64,000 nucleotides of DNA from Cheilinus undulatus (GCF_018320785.1 NC_054885.1:11964421-12028420); one strand, 5' to 3'. Numbered from the stretch's first letter, positions 1 to 12,733 are shown. Translations and numbers: made by a program. Notes: a model not told the origin generated them from the letters alone.

Positions 1-70
1 ATACTCCGTTGAAGCTCATTTCCATGAATTGCTGCATCAGTGCAGTGTGGCATGGAGAAGTCAGGCTAAA
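1..70. mobile_element. Tc1-like transposon fragment
   Basis: The first 70 bases resemble 5585-5660 (ATGAATT, CTGCATCA, TGGCATGGA in the same order), which belongs to a Tc1-like element with ACATCTCAAAAAATTAG ends. Only a fragment is visible at the window edge. Confidence 0.45.
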
Positions 71-110
71 ATTACATCTAACACTCAAACTTCATGACTA
101 AGCCCTGAGA

Positions 111-600
111 CCCCCCCCCCACACACACACACACACACTTCATTTACTTCTTTTAAATTTGTGACTTTACTCATAACTTGTTGACTTTATTCTTGAAAAT
201 TTAAAACTTTTTTTCACAGATTAAAAACTCTGATTATGTAAAATATCTACTCTTATTTTGTTTGGTTCTAACTTGAATTTCATAACTTATTAATTTTCAT
301 CTTTGTAAAAGCACATTATATTCTGAATTAAAACTATGATCTTTTTAAATCACCATTTTAGTCTTGCAAATGTTTGATTTTATTCTTGTTAATTAACAAT
401 TTTAATTACATATAATCACTTCTGTAATGTAAAGTTTCAACTTTGATTTCAGAATTTTATAACTTTTTTCTTGTTAATTTATGACTTTTCTCTGAACATT
501 TTATTTGTCTTTGTTTTTTAAAATCCCCATTTATTTGACAACTAGTCTTGTAAATTAACTATTATATTCTTTCTCTAAGATTAAAACAAAAAAAAATGAT
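111..600. repeat. C10(AC)9 microsatellite followed by AT-rich degenerate tandem motif
   Basis: Positions 111-138 are ten C followed by nine AC. From about 150 to 600 the sequence repeats a loose 25-35 base theme of the type ACTTT-ACTCATAA-TTGACTTT. No exon was recognised here, although it lies in the path of the left SAND gene and probably forms an intron. The same theme recurs at several other places in the window. Confidence 0.6.
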
Positions 601-652
601 ATAAAAGTTTTATTTTTCTTTATATTCCTCTCATTCTTTCTTAGGTGAACAT

Positions 653-770
653 GCATACAGTAAGATAAGATATTCCTTTATTAGTCCCACAAGGGGAAAT
701 TCCAGGAGGAATTTACAGTTGCTATTTTAAACATAAGACTTGACATGCACTCTACACACTGTAGCTTTGA
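653..770. repeat. Interspersed repeat fragment (CTTTATTAGTCCCACAAGG type)
   Basis: The stretch around TTCCTTTATTAGTCCCACAA is familiar from fish genomes as a dispersed repeat tail. It lies in an intron or the 3' part of the left SAND gene. Class unresolved. Confidence 0.35.
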
Positions 771-801
771 ATCTGGTTTAAGTGACAAAGGAAAGACAAA
801 C

Positions 802-2481
802 CTTTAGATGAGCTGTCTGATGATGAAATTTTTCTCTGTTGAGAAATAACACCCAAAAAGATGTAATGTGTGTATTTTAAACCACATTAGCTTGTCTGAT
901 GGCTTTTATTTACCTTTGTAGTCCCTGACGCTCTCCTTTTAAATCCTTTCGTACTAAGCAGACCTTTCTGTGGTAAAAGCCAAGACAATAAAGGAAGTTT
1001 ATTGAGTATTTGAACTGATTTCTTAAAGAGGGAAAAGTGTTGTCTGGTCAAAAATCTCACCTCAATCCAAAACTGCAGGGGGTTATTTTTATAGAGGATA
1101 GAGCTTTTCCATTTTTTCATTGCGCCTCTGCCACAGAAGTTTTCAAATCCACTCGGGGAAAACCATTGGCCCTCGCACTTGATGCATGACTCACCTTTAC
1201 AGAGTATTTGCACATGGGGATAGAAGGAACAGAAGAGGAATGTCAGGAAAGAAAAGCTAAATTAGGTAAAAGAATAAGTACATTAGAGCAGAGGAGTGTT
1301 GCTCTTCTAGAATAAATAAGTTTATCCTACAAGAATGAGTTTCTGCTTACCCTTTTCAAATTTTTCTTTATGCAGAGTGCCCTTTTTATTTTCACAAGTA
1401 ACAGGTAAGATGTATAGATTTTGCAGCGATTCGGATGTTTCTAGAAAAAAATGCACACAATCTTGACCATTTGCACATTCATAGGTAGGACATGGCAAGA
1501 AAGTGGAGGTTTGAAACACTGAGCAGCAGTAAAGAGAATTCAAAGCAACAATCAGTTTAAATATCGGCCACATAACATTGTTTTTTCATTCTCTTTTAAC
1601 AGTGATACCTTGTGCTCTCTGGTTAAAGCCGTTGGAAGGACCTGGCTGCTCGTCATCCTCCTCCATGTCCTCATCTTCGTCATCTTCGTCAACAACTTCT
1701 TCTTCTTCACAATAACTGATTCTCTTTAGATGTCTTCGGCTAACTTTTCTGCCTCTTACTTCTTCTTCGTCTGAGTCTTCCTCTTCTAAAAAACATTTTC
1801 TTCTCATTTTCTCCTCCTGCAGTCATTAGAAAAAAAAAAACATAACAAACATGGAAATTCTGATGTGAAAACGATCAAGCCCATCTTTGTAACAGCTATT
1901 TCACCTGGTCACATTTACCTTATCAGTTACAATTACAATATCTCAAGAAGTTTTTCTTTTTTGGGGGGGGGGGTGTTAAAAGACATATTTTACCCATTAA
2001 TTTTGTGTAATTACTATTCAATGGGGAAACACCGAGCAAGGGGACACAAAAGGACTAACAAAAGCTGATTATTAGTGAATATGCGCATTATCAACATTTT
2101 CCACTAACAGGGTAGAATCTTCTCACATTCTTTTCTGAAATATTTGCCCAGACATTTTATTTTCTGGTGCTTTCTGGTGCAGTTCCTGATGGTTGTATCT
2201 TTAAACGGGCGCGAGACTACAGGGTGAATAACCTGCATTCAAATGGAAAAGGTGATGGTATTTAGTTCGTTTCCATTCATTTCAGGGTTACAACCAGGGC
2301 TACAGTAGATGAATAACTACGTTAAAACACTTTAAACAAGTGGCGGTTTAGTGGTGGGTATCTTCATTCCACAGTGGGTAGGCTATACTAAAATTCTCCG
2401 TACGCAGTAGCTCAAACAGTGACCTAAAATATTCCTCACTCGTCAGGAAGTTATAGCTTCGGCAAATTTATATCCACGTGT

Positions 2482-2532
<51 letters not shown>

Positions 2533-2763
2533 GAAATAATTTGAATGAAACACATAATTATACACCCATGTTAAGTTATTTACCTTCACAGGGTCCAACC
2601 TCAACGGCGGGTCGAAGGAAACGAAACTTAATTTTGAAATGCCGCCACTCCCCCAAAATGACAACATCCTCCAAGTCTCGTGAGGTCCATCCTCTTTCTC
2701 GAGAAAAAAAGGTGAAAAAATAATCTTTCTCGAGAACCGGAGGAGTTTGTGTCGCAAAGCCAT
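802..2763 (-). CDS. SAND-domain protein, SP110/SP140-like, 5' part only (runs off the window)
   Basis: Exons, in order of transcription: 2584-2763 (possible first coding exon), 1609-1816, 1351-1440, 1061-1194, 914-967, 802-835. The phases join cleanly. Exon 2 encodes a very acidic stretch. Exons 3-4 encode a SAND DNA-binding domain (LPVTC, KGTLH, CIKCEGQWFSPSGFE, KKWKSSILYKN). Exons 5-6 are short, as in the downstream SP140-like gene, and their lengths nearly match that gene's first SAND module (134-nt core exon in both). The first start is uncertain: exon 1 is open from ATG 2763 and in phase with exon 2, but exon 2 has its own ATG at 1807 and exon 1 resembles nothing I know. There is no HSR domain. 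Exon 6 ends in phase 1, so coding continues; no further exon was recognised in 1-801. SAND proteins of this family act in the nucleus on chromatin; that role is inferred. Confidence 0.72.
2484..2529. repeat. (TA)n microsatellite
   Basis: An uninterrupted TA run of about 46 bases in intron 1 of the left SAND gene. The open frames across it are artefacts of the repeat. Confidence 0.95.
2617..2628 (+). promoter_or_regulatory. ISRE-like motif in exon 1 of the left SAND gene
   Basis: The sequence GGAAACGAAACT matches the interferon-stimulated response element consensus GAAANNGAAACT at 11 of 12 positions. It lies inside the proposed first exon, just upstream of its donor. SP100-family genes are interferon-induced in mammals, so a real site is plausible, but a single motif is weak evidence. 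Confidence 0.3.
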
Positions 2764-2839
2764 CACAAGAGAGCGCTGCCGTAAAACTAAGCATGGCTAT
2801 TTGACCATACGGCCAGAATAATAGAGTAAGATGTTATGA

Positions 2840-5318
2840 TGCAAACAGTGGAGTAGTGATGGGAAGTTCAGCTCTTTTCAGAGAGTCGGCTGTTTTGGCT
2901 CGACTCCCAAGAAGAGTCGACTCTTTTGACTCCCGAACGGCTCTTAATTTAGGATCTTTTGTAGCCCTGTATTTTACCTTAACTTCGCAAAAAATAATGG
3001 TTAGTGTGTTGAAAACCCTTTTTGCATTCAGCGTTTTTATAAGAAGCCTTATAATAGCCTAATATTGTGCATTTATTCTGTTACAAAACCACTCTTGCTT
3101 TTGTTTAATATCTTCATCAAACTTTTTTATTGCACAAATTAACAAAAAAAACTGCAAACAAATCTGCAGAACAGAACCAGAACCAAACTCAAGCAAACAG
3201 TATAAATGTCTTCAGTACAGGTTGGCATTCAGAAAAATCAGAAACCTCAGCTTGGAGCTCATTGGGGTATGTGTGTGTTTTAATTGATTAGCTTCCTGGG
3301 GTTAGGTTTAGCATCTAAATTCCACTGGTTAGGGTTAGAATTAATGCCGAGCGTTTTATTTTAGCAAATATAACTTTGTCTATTTTACCTCTGAAAGAAT
3401 GACTAATGATATTATCAGGCATGGTTGGCTGCTATGAATGACGCACATTCACCAATATGTAGCAAAAAGAATATAAATATGCTATATGCAGTTTTTATGA
3501 AGTCAATACATTATTTTCTTTTGCAAAAATTCTCATGTATAAGGAATAATTTGCCTATATCAGTGGTTCTCAACTGGTGGGTCAGGACCCAAAAATGGGT
3601 TACGAAGCTGTTTCCACAAATGTCACATATATGCTCCTGGAAATAATTGTTGGACAGATTTTTTTTCTCAGTTACTCGAAATTTTCAGTGTGAATTTCTT
3701 TGTACATTTTTAGGAAATTTTAAGTAATTTCCCCCCTCAGTTTTTGGGAGTTCTGTGGGAATTTTCCTGAAAATTTTGGTTTGTATTCTTCGGGACTTTG
3801 AAAAGAATGAATAAGCGAAAGAAATAAACCTAACTTATATCAGACATAATCAAACGACCACTGATACACCCTGGTATTTAAAATTAGATACGCAGGCATA
3901 ATACGTCCATTAAATATTTTATATATATATACATTAAATATTGGCAAAATGAAATTAAATCCTACAATAAATTAGAATGTTATTGTCTACTGAGAAGAGA
4001 GTACTCTTTACCTGGTTATCTTGTGCATGTGAGAAACCTCAAACAAAGGACAATTTTAACAATGTACAGACTCAGCGACCATAAATTAGAAATTGAAACA
4101 GGTAGACATAAAGACTGGAAACCTAGTTTTATAATAGTCAGTAACTTTGTGTTTTGTTTTGTTTTTTTTTCTTTTGTAAATATTTTATTATTATCAGTTT
4201 TGTTATTGTAATTGTCATTATTATTATTTGTTTTGTTTTGTTTATGTACCCTGCTTTGGCAACAAAGGTTTTAACCATTCATGCCATTAAAGCATATTTT
4301 GAACTTTGAACGTCCATGTCCATTCAAAAGATCTGAATCTGAAAGATTTATTTTCCAAAAAGCAGGCGAGAAAACAAAAGAACAAGAAAAATCATGGCTC
4401 ATGCTACTTCTCTCACTCTGGTTAAAAATAAATAAATAAATAAAATGTATAACTTTAAGCCACCCTGGTGCATGCTGGTCCTCTACCTGCCTATGTTACC
4501 CAATCACCCAGCTAAACTAAAGGAAAACTGAAATTACTAAACAAACACTAACCAAAATGAAATACTATCAACAGTAAGTCTTAGGACTTTTCACATAGTC
4601 TTTCCAGGAGGTTTCCAGGAATATTTTTTTTTAATTTTTTTAGTGGAAACACAGGATTTTTTAAAAACCTCCAGAGACTTATTAAAAAAAATTATCCATC
4701 TTGTCCCATTAATTTTCATCTTCTATGATCTTTGGGATAATTTTCAGTCTTTGTTAGTCATGTTCTGTAGTATCTGAGGTCCAAACAGCTCGATGTTTTG
4801 TTAAACTAATCTGGTTGTAAAAAGATATCAGAAATGTGGGTCACCTTTGCTTGTTAAGGAGTTGGTTGTGGGTCCTGAGAATCACTGGCTTCTATAAGTC
4901 CACTAATATTCTCTTCTGTTCTGCTGTATGACAAATTCTATATGCAAAGTTCAGGTTGTAATACAGGATGGCTGATTAATTTTTGATAATTAGAAAAAGC
5001 ATTCAAGCTGTAGAATGATAATAACTAACTGACATATTTTCCTTCTAAGTGCTGTGTGTACTGAAATGTCAATGGGAATGCAAAGTTCAGGTTGTGTTAC
5101 AGGAACATTGGTTAATAATTATAAGAAAGAAAACTGGAAAATGAAAGATATTTTGCCATTTCCATTATTTCTACATAAAGAAATAATTCAGAGATGTGAG
5201 CAGCATATCCTATGTCGAATATATACACTACATGACATAAATAAGTTGGATGAAGTCTCCAAGTCTTATATATTATTTAATTATTTATCAGCTTATTTGT
5301 CTGGGACAGTATAACCAG
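2840..5318. other. Gene-free spacer with decayed repeats
   Basis: No gene was found. Visible pieces are a GATGGGAAGTTC / GACTCCC dispersed repeat at about 2855-2950, a GTGGTTCTCAACTGGTGGGT type MITE fragment at 3560-3640, an AAATA microsatellite near 4425-4445, and a LINE tail listed separately. The short open frames here show no family features. Confidence 0.6.
3990..4315 (+). mobile_element. LINE 3'-end remnant
   Basis: Frame 1 from 4023 reads LTMYRLSDHKLEIETGRHK, a pattern I associate with the C-terminal region of reverse-transcriptase ORFs in fish LINEs. It is followed by a T/G-rich untranslated stretch and a GCCATTAAAGCATATTTTG tail. This is a decayed 5'-truncated copy; the clade is not resolved. 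Confidence 0.4.
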
Positions 5319-5790
5319 GTACATCTCAAAAAATTAGAAATATCATGAAAAAGTTCAACATTTTTTGTCCCCCCTTTTAAAAAAGTGAAACTCATATATT
5401 GACTCATTACACATAGAGTGAAATATTTCAAGCCTTTATTTCTTTAAATGTTGATGATTATGGCTTACAGATCATGAAAACCCAAAATTCAGTGTCTCAG
5501 AAAATTAGAATATTACATAAGATCAATAAAAAAGGATATTTTAAGCAGAAATGTCGGCTTCTGAAAAGTATGTTCATTTCTATGCACTCAGTACTTGGTT
5601 GGGCCTCCTTTTGCATGAATTACTGCATCAATGCGGCGTGGCATGGAGGCAATCAGCCTGTGGCACTGCTCAGGTGTAATGGAAGCCCAGGTTGCTTTGA
5701 TAGCAGCCTTCAGGTCATCTGCATTGTTGGGTCTGGTGTCTCTCATCTTCCTCCGCTGCATAAGACATGCAGCGAAGTGTTCACAGATTT
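5319..5790 (+). mobile_element. Tc1-like element fragment
   Basis: It begins with ACATCTCAAAAAATTAGAA, preceded by TA, the usual terminal type for this fish Tc1-like family. It continues through a reverse-complement transposase region (GTACTTGGTTGGGCCTCC, ATGGAGGCAATCAGCC). It stops where the duplicated GIMAP unit begins. The 192-aa open frame across it is not a gene. Confidence 0.6.
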
Positions 5791-8700
5791 GCTGTTAAAT
5801 ATTTGGGAATCATGCCTTATCCTGGCACACTTTTTTACACAAAGCACACTAAAGATCAAAACCATACTGATTAAAATAAATAGAAATATTTTTTCATGTC
5901 CAGATTATCACAATATACATTTAATGCATGTATATAAACCTATGGACAAAACAAGCATACCAGTATGCAGCACTATGATCAATTTATCACGATTATCTTA
6001 TTTTCATGATTGTGGGGAGCTAAAATTTGTAATTGAAATTAAACGAGCTTAATTGACCAGATCTACCGTTAGCTATACAGAAAAGCCTCTTTGTTAAGGT
6101 GAGTGAAGTTGCTGTTATAACTTATGGTTGTACCAGTTTCCATGGCACAGCAACGCTTTCCCCTTTCCACATCATTTAAAAAACAATGTTATATTCTGGC
6201 TACTGTTCTAGCAAACACTGGCAAAAAATGCAGTAAAACACATTGTTCTAATCATGTCTCTTTATTACATCAATTGACAGTCATTGTACAGGTCAATCTA
6301 CTTTTTTTCTTGTTACACTTTAAATTAACTTTTCGATGTCTGAAAAGCTTCAAACAATTCTCTTTTATAAACCAGAAACAAAATTAAATAGAAGTAAACT
6401 GACTATGAGAGTAACCCTTATCCAAACCATGCTTTCGGGGTATGAAATCACAACCCAGGTATTAACAGTGTCCGATCTTTTCCACATCCTGATCAGCAAC
6501 TCATAGACTTAATTTTTCTACAAATTACAACCAATACCAAAATTATTACAGCAGAGTTTACAGAGAGGCAACTAAGGAGGTGAATACCACCTGTTAGATG
6601 TTGTTAAAGAAAGCTTTCTGAAATAGACCCAAACTTCAGTGCAGCTATCTATCAAAGTCAGAGTAGTCTTTACCACTGAGGTCACACTTATGAGTTTAAT
6701 GAGTACAGCCATGCTTGCCTGAATCTCCACTGATAGAGCAGCAGTGGGACACACACACAAAATGAATAAAGGCACAATATGTGAATTCCACCACCAGGAG
6801 GCTCTCGATCAAAACAATAACAAAAGCTGCAGCACAGCTCTGTCCAACTCTCCTTAAGCATATTTACTAAATATTTAATTTCATTGTTAAATTTTCCTTA
6901 TAGAGGGAGAAAAGCTGTTAAAACTGCCTTTCTTGTTTGCACTGTGAGCTACTCAAAAAACATTCAAGGATTGGCACTTTCAACCGCTTTTCTCCCTCAT
7001 ATGTGCATTTCATCTACGAAACCAAACCGGTGGTTTATGGTTTAGCAAATATGGATTTTCTTGAATAGAGTAGAGGTGGGAGTACTAATAGGGCGTCTGG
7101 TCTCTACTAGACTTAAAAATGCCTTGTAGGGCCACAACGTTACAAGGATTGAGCGATGGGTGAACTCCCTGTGATGCGGGTGTCGGAATGATATTATGTT
7201 TAAACTTCTCATCCAACCACAATCAAATTCACTCTATCCGGATGACGCGATTTATCTGGATAGGTTTTTGGGTTCTTTATTTGTGTTTTTTTTTTTGAAC
7301 GATGCCAAGCCAGAATAAAAAAGAGGTGAAATGAAATAGGAGTAACGAGGCTATTTTTAAAATGTAAGGAGTAGAAAGTACAGATAATTGCTTGAAAATG
7401 TAAGGAGTAGAATTAAAGAGTTGGCTGAAAAATAATTACTCCAGTAAAGTATAGATACCCAAAATTTCTACTAAAGTAAGGTAACGAAGTATTTGTACTT
7501 AGTAACTTGACACCCCTGCTAACAACTGACAGAAGAGAAAAAACGTGGTCGATCTCAAGTAACAGCAAAAATGTGATTGAGATACAGCAACAGAAAGACA
7601 GTTTCAGAAAGACAGCTGTTCTCACTTTGTTATGTAGCAGTCTATACTATTTAAACAAACAAATCATGTCTATCAAGGTAGATAACAACCACCAGAACAG
7701 GGCATGTCCTATTACAACTATAAAAATGAAGAATTTCTCTAACTTTAGAAACGGCTGCAAATACTTAGCACAATGTAAGAGCTCAACAAAAACATATGCA
7801 GTACTGTGCAGATTTTTAAGGTATTTTGGGGCCTAATTTTGAGGCTGAAGTGAGGCATATACGTGGCACGAGGGCATCATTGGGCAGAAAAGAGGACTGA
7901 CACAATCCTGGTCATACTCTGGATGTTCTTGCATATTGCCAGGGGCATGGGAAAATAATCTATTGAAAAATAACAAAGTCCTGGTCCTAGTCATGCCGTT
8001 GAGGTCCCAAGGGACTGAAAACTGCTGGCGGTCTCTAGGTGTATTCCAAGGTGTGAACAGGCCCAGACAAAAGGGATGTTATCGAGCTTGACCTTGGCTG
8101 CTGAGCAACACAAGTAGGTGAATCCTGAGTGCAACATGTCTAAAACCTACGCACATTGCTGCATATAACATAGCAGAAGTCATGTTCTAATAAATTTGAG
8201 CATTGTAGTGCAAATATCCTACATATTTTACCTTTAAGTATTTAATCTACACAACACAAGAGGCTGCCATTATAGTTAATGGGAAAAGCTAACAACAATC
8301 CTGACTCTCATGCATAGCACCACAAATGAATCAATGCTTGAACAAAGAAAACAATCAGGTCAGGAAAAGCAAGCAACCACACAGCAACCTGTTTTTAATT
8401 GCTTAAATGAAACAAGATAGTCTGGCTGTCTGATAGTCTGTAGAGCACTACTGTGAGACGCTGCATCAGTCGATACAGAAATACACACTAACAAAAAATT
8501 TCAAAATAAAATTTCAATATTTGAAAAAAAAGAGTCCTCCATTAGAACACTATCATAGCTAGCATTGCTAAGGCTAAAGCTATCGAAGCTACATAACTAG
8601 CACAAAGCTAACAGCCAAAGCTAACAAAGCTTAGGTGAACAACTTTGCATAACTACCTCTAAAATAAGTTTTTTAAAAAGGTCAAAGGGTTCAAAATCTG

Positions 8701-9125
8701 ACATTTTTTCTGTGTTAATGATGAAGTGTTGCTCAGTGTGTGATGTTTACCATGTGTTGTTTCATGGAGGTAACTGCCAGATGTACATGAAAAAAGTTAA
8801 TTAATTAAACATCTGTCACTTCTGTCTAGACAGAGGCAGCATCCCACAGTAGTGGTCTGCAAGAGGGGGAACTGACACTGATGAGGGCTGTAGTCCTCCA
8901 AAAGTTTAACTATATTCACTGAGAAGTCTGTGAGCGTCAAGAAGACAGTTGACACTGGGGACATTTTTCCACTTAGCTGTGGAGCACTGAACTGCACTTT
9001 TTTTAATATTAGATGTGCTTAAGCTATTTCTAACAACGTGCCTAACGAAGTGACTGTTAAAGCAGACGTTCAGTGGCCACTTAAGAAACAGCAGGTTCAG
9101 GCAGTTCCACATTCAGGTTCGTTGC

Positions 9126-12100
9126 TTAGCTGTGGCGGTAACGGCGCAGTAACATTGCAGTTACCACCACTATTATGGGTAGGCCTGCTACTGCTATTAC
9201 TTTCACAATCTTCTGCTTGACATGTTTCTTCTGAGTCTCCTTTTCCGCAGCCTTCCTTGCTTCTTCTTCTTCTCTCATCCACAGCCCATACTTCCCCTCC
9301 TCCAGCTCATTCTCCCTGTGTTGCTCCTCCAGCCGTCTCTCCTCATGCCTGATCTCAGCATCTCTCTCTGTCAGGATGCTCTCCTGCTTTTCCCTGATCT
9401 TCCTCTCCTCTTCAGGATACATTTTTGTGCTGTAATAGTTGTTTCCATTCAGGGCCACCATGGTCTGGATCTTCTCTATGAGCTTCGTCACCTGAGTCTG
9501 GTCTTGTTCGTCTTTGTTGTTGAAGACGTGGAAGCCGCCGCTACACTTGCGTATGAAGTCGCGGAAGGCCTCGTCGCTCTCAGAAACCACAGAGTTGATT
9601 GTTTTTCCTTTCAAGCGATCACCATGGGTGAACAGCACAATGGTGTGATCCCAAACTTTTGGGCCAAACTTTGACTCGATCAGCGTCTGGGTGTCTTGAT
9701 CTTCCTGGGTCATCCGTCCAACAGGGACTACAAACACGAAGGCGTGAGGTCCTGGCTCTGTGAGTTTGACACGCTTGAGTATGTCTCGAACGATTTGATC
9801 CTTACGATCAGGCTCAAAAAAGCCGGGTGTGTCGATGACAATGACAGGAACATCTTCTTTAGCATTCTCATCTACAGGCACATCTTTCACCATCCCCTCG
9901 CTTTTCTTACAGTGTTGAGTGGCTCTCACTACCCTCATGTCTGATTTAAACTCAACTCTTCCAAGGATGGTGTTCCCACTTGAGCTTTTGCCGGCCCCAC
10001 TCTTTCCGAGAAGCATAATCCTCAGGGGCTCTGTGAAATCAAACATCAGAAACACTTTACTTAACAAAATACTGCTTTAGTGAAGTTCCTCGGCAAATAA
10101 TTTCACCTCAGATTAAACAACTATATAAGTATGTTTGGTCTGCTAGTCAGAAAAACGCCCAGAAAACTGAAAAAACTGGGCACTATCTATTTGCCACAGT
10201 GTAACAGCAGCAGTAGATAACCAGTGTGAAGATGGTTTACAGAATGTGGCTAATCATAGCTGCTCTAGCACCACTGTTTTTTATTTCTCTGCTTGTTAAC
10301 ATTCCTGTGCAGAATATCTCCACAAATACTTCACTTAGATGGGAATATAACCTGTCATAGCCTACATACAACTTTATCCCTGTTTTCTTGATCAAAATGA
10401 TCCTAAATTGTGCTGTTACTACTTAGTACTACCTCCCTGCCATAATGCTTTTTCATCTGATGTAAACAACAGTGAATGGATAACACTGATGGCACCCCCT
10501 GGAAATAGCACGGTTTAGTACTTTTTGGAAGAAAACCTCTTGACATGCCCATAATCATGCATAACTTGTGTCCTGAGAGCCAAATCATAAAACATGTTTT
10601 TTAACCAGGCTAAATTCCAGGAACTGCAGTTTTCTTCCACCTCTCCCGGCTTCATTTTTCAACCACACAGTTTCTGCTTGGTTACGTGTCAGGTCAACTC
10701 TTAGTCATCAACTTCTCTTTAAAACTTGCTTTCCTGTCAGACCTGCTTAACAGTCTGTAATAATTTAGAGGTTAATGAGGGTGACTCAGGCCTTGTGTTT
10801 ATTTGCATGTGAAGCAAGAAAGTGAGGATGGTGGCTTGCAGTAATTTGGATATTCTTTGACAATGAAAAATAAATGACTTGTAATATTTCCTATTTTAAA
10901 AGCAAAAACAGTCTTTTTAAATTAATATTTTTCCGGACCTATAATCAATTAACATAAGAAACCTTTAATGGAAGACTTTTAAGTAAACTTGTGTGTTATG
11001 GCATATTGTTTTTTTCTGGTAGATGTTTTAGTCTCACATACACAAAACTTAAAACAATGTTAGAGAGAAAAACGTCTTTGCTAACAGCCCAAAATGCTTC
11101 CTTTACACTAGACTCTAGTAACCTTGCAAAGCAGATGGATATGCCCATTTACCGTTTCATTTTTCACTGGCGAATCGATCTTGTTAAGCTCCCGTCTGAA
11201 CCGTTTGGGCCCGGTTAGAAAGTGACAGGACCAATCGGCGACGAGGGACAGTGCTTTCAGGCACGGCAGAGTGACGTAAGCAAGCAGCAGCAAGAGGGGG
11301 TACAGTTATGGCGGAAGAGCTTAGCATGGATGCTGTTAAAGCACCAGTTTTATCAGAACTTGACAACAATTCTTTGTTAAAAGAAGAACAAAGAACAGCA
11401 GTGAGTTGTTTTCTTTTCAAAACAGCAAAAGTCGAGTACTTACATGACTATAGTCGCCATGTTTCGCGTTATTCCTTGTAGCTGCGCACGCGCAGCTTGA
11501 TAGCTGCTACATCACGTTTTGTTGCTCTTATTGGCCTGTAGAGATGTGACAGACAGAACGTTCACCCAATCATACTTCAAGTTTTTTTCAAAGCCTTTGC
11601 CTTTTCTCAAACGTTTCCTATTGAAGCTTTCCCAGATGGAGGTGTTCACACATCCATCTGACGTGTCAGGTTAAGCCTCAAGTGCATTGGCTCCCAACCT
11701 GGGGTCTGGACACCCTTTAGGGAGGTGCAAAGATCTCTGGGGGGGGGTGCAGGGCTCTAACCTTGTCATAATTAGAAGTACAAATATTATTAAATACCAT
11801 GATTAAAAACATGTATGAAAGCATATTAAGGCCACCCTAAACGAGAAAAAATTAAAGATAATCTGTGTTTTTTAAGAAAAAATTAAGAACAATAAATTTG
11901 AGAAAATAATGTTTTATATTTACAAGATCCAAACTCATAATTCCAGGGTTTAAAAAGTCATATATTATTGTGGAAAAAAACCTAAAACTTCCAAGTTTCA
12001 AAAGTCATATATTTTGATATTACAAAGTCAAAATTTCACATTTTTAAAGTCAGACATTTTTTTTTAACATTGTAAAGTCAAAAATGTATATGAAACCAAA

Positions 12101-12692
12101 CTGAAAGCAGTTGTGGGTTACCCCGGTTTACAGAAATGTCTCTGCCTGCCAAATAATAATGATAATGTGATGATTCTGGGCTAAAATCACAAGTATTTCC
12201 TTATTAAACAGTCCCAGTAAGAAGTATCATTTTATTAAGGTATCAACTGTAAGACATACAAGAAAAACAGCTTCATTTGGTCCGATTTTCTTCCCCACAT
12301 TTGGCTATTTTCAACTTTGTAATATCAAAAATTCAAAGTTTTGGTACATGTAAATTTGTGACTTTGTGACGTGGAAGCTTGAGGTTTTTTTTTCCTAAAC
12401 TAACAGGACTTTATTCCTATAAAACATTTAATATCACAGTCTCCTCTGACCTCAGACATACGACTTATAAATGCTCCGCATCAATCGTCTCAGTGAAATG
12501 ACTCCTCTGACCAGTCTGTTACACAGTTAACTCCCTCCAATCTGTGCGCTGTGGAGGGAGTTAACTCTCACAGCGAGTCTCAGCTGTGCCCTCATTATTG
12601 TTATTAATAGTATTTAACATAGAATGAATATAAAGTCGGTCCTTCCTCTGGCTGGCGGCACTGACCCCCTCACTGTGGGTAAAATTACGAAC

Positions 12693-12733
<41 letters not shown>

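Noticed and set aside
2443-2723. YIYIYI-type open frames
   Set aside because: They are translations of the TA microsatellite.
5474-6052. 192-aa open frame on the plus strand
   Set aside because: It runs across a Tc1-like fragment into the duplicated unit. The equivalent in unit B is not open, and the protein has no family features.
9222-9674. 150-aa plus-strand frame opposite GIMAP A (and 18273-18725 opposite GIMAP B)
   Set aside because: It is the antisense reading of the coiled-coil and GTPase coding sequence. Its conservation between copies follows from the duplication.
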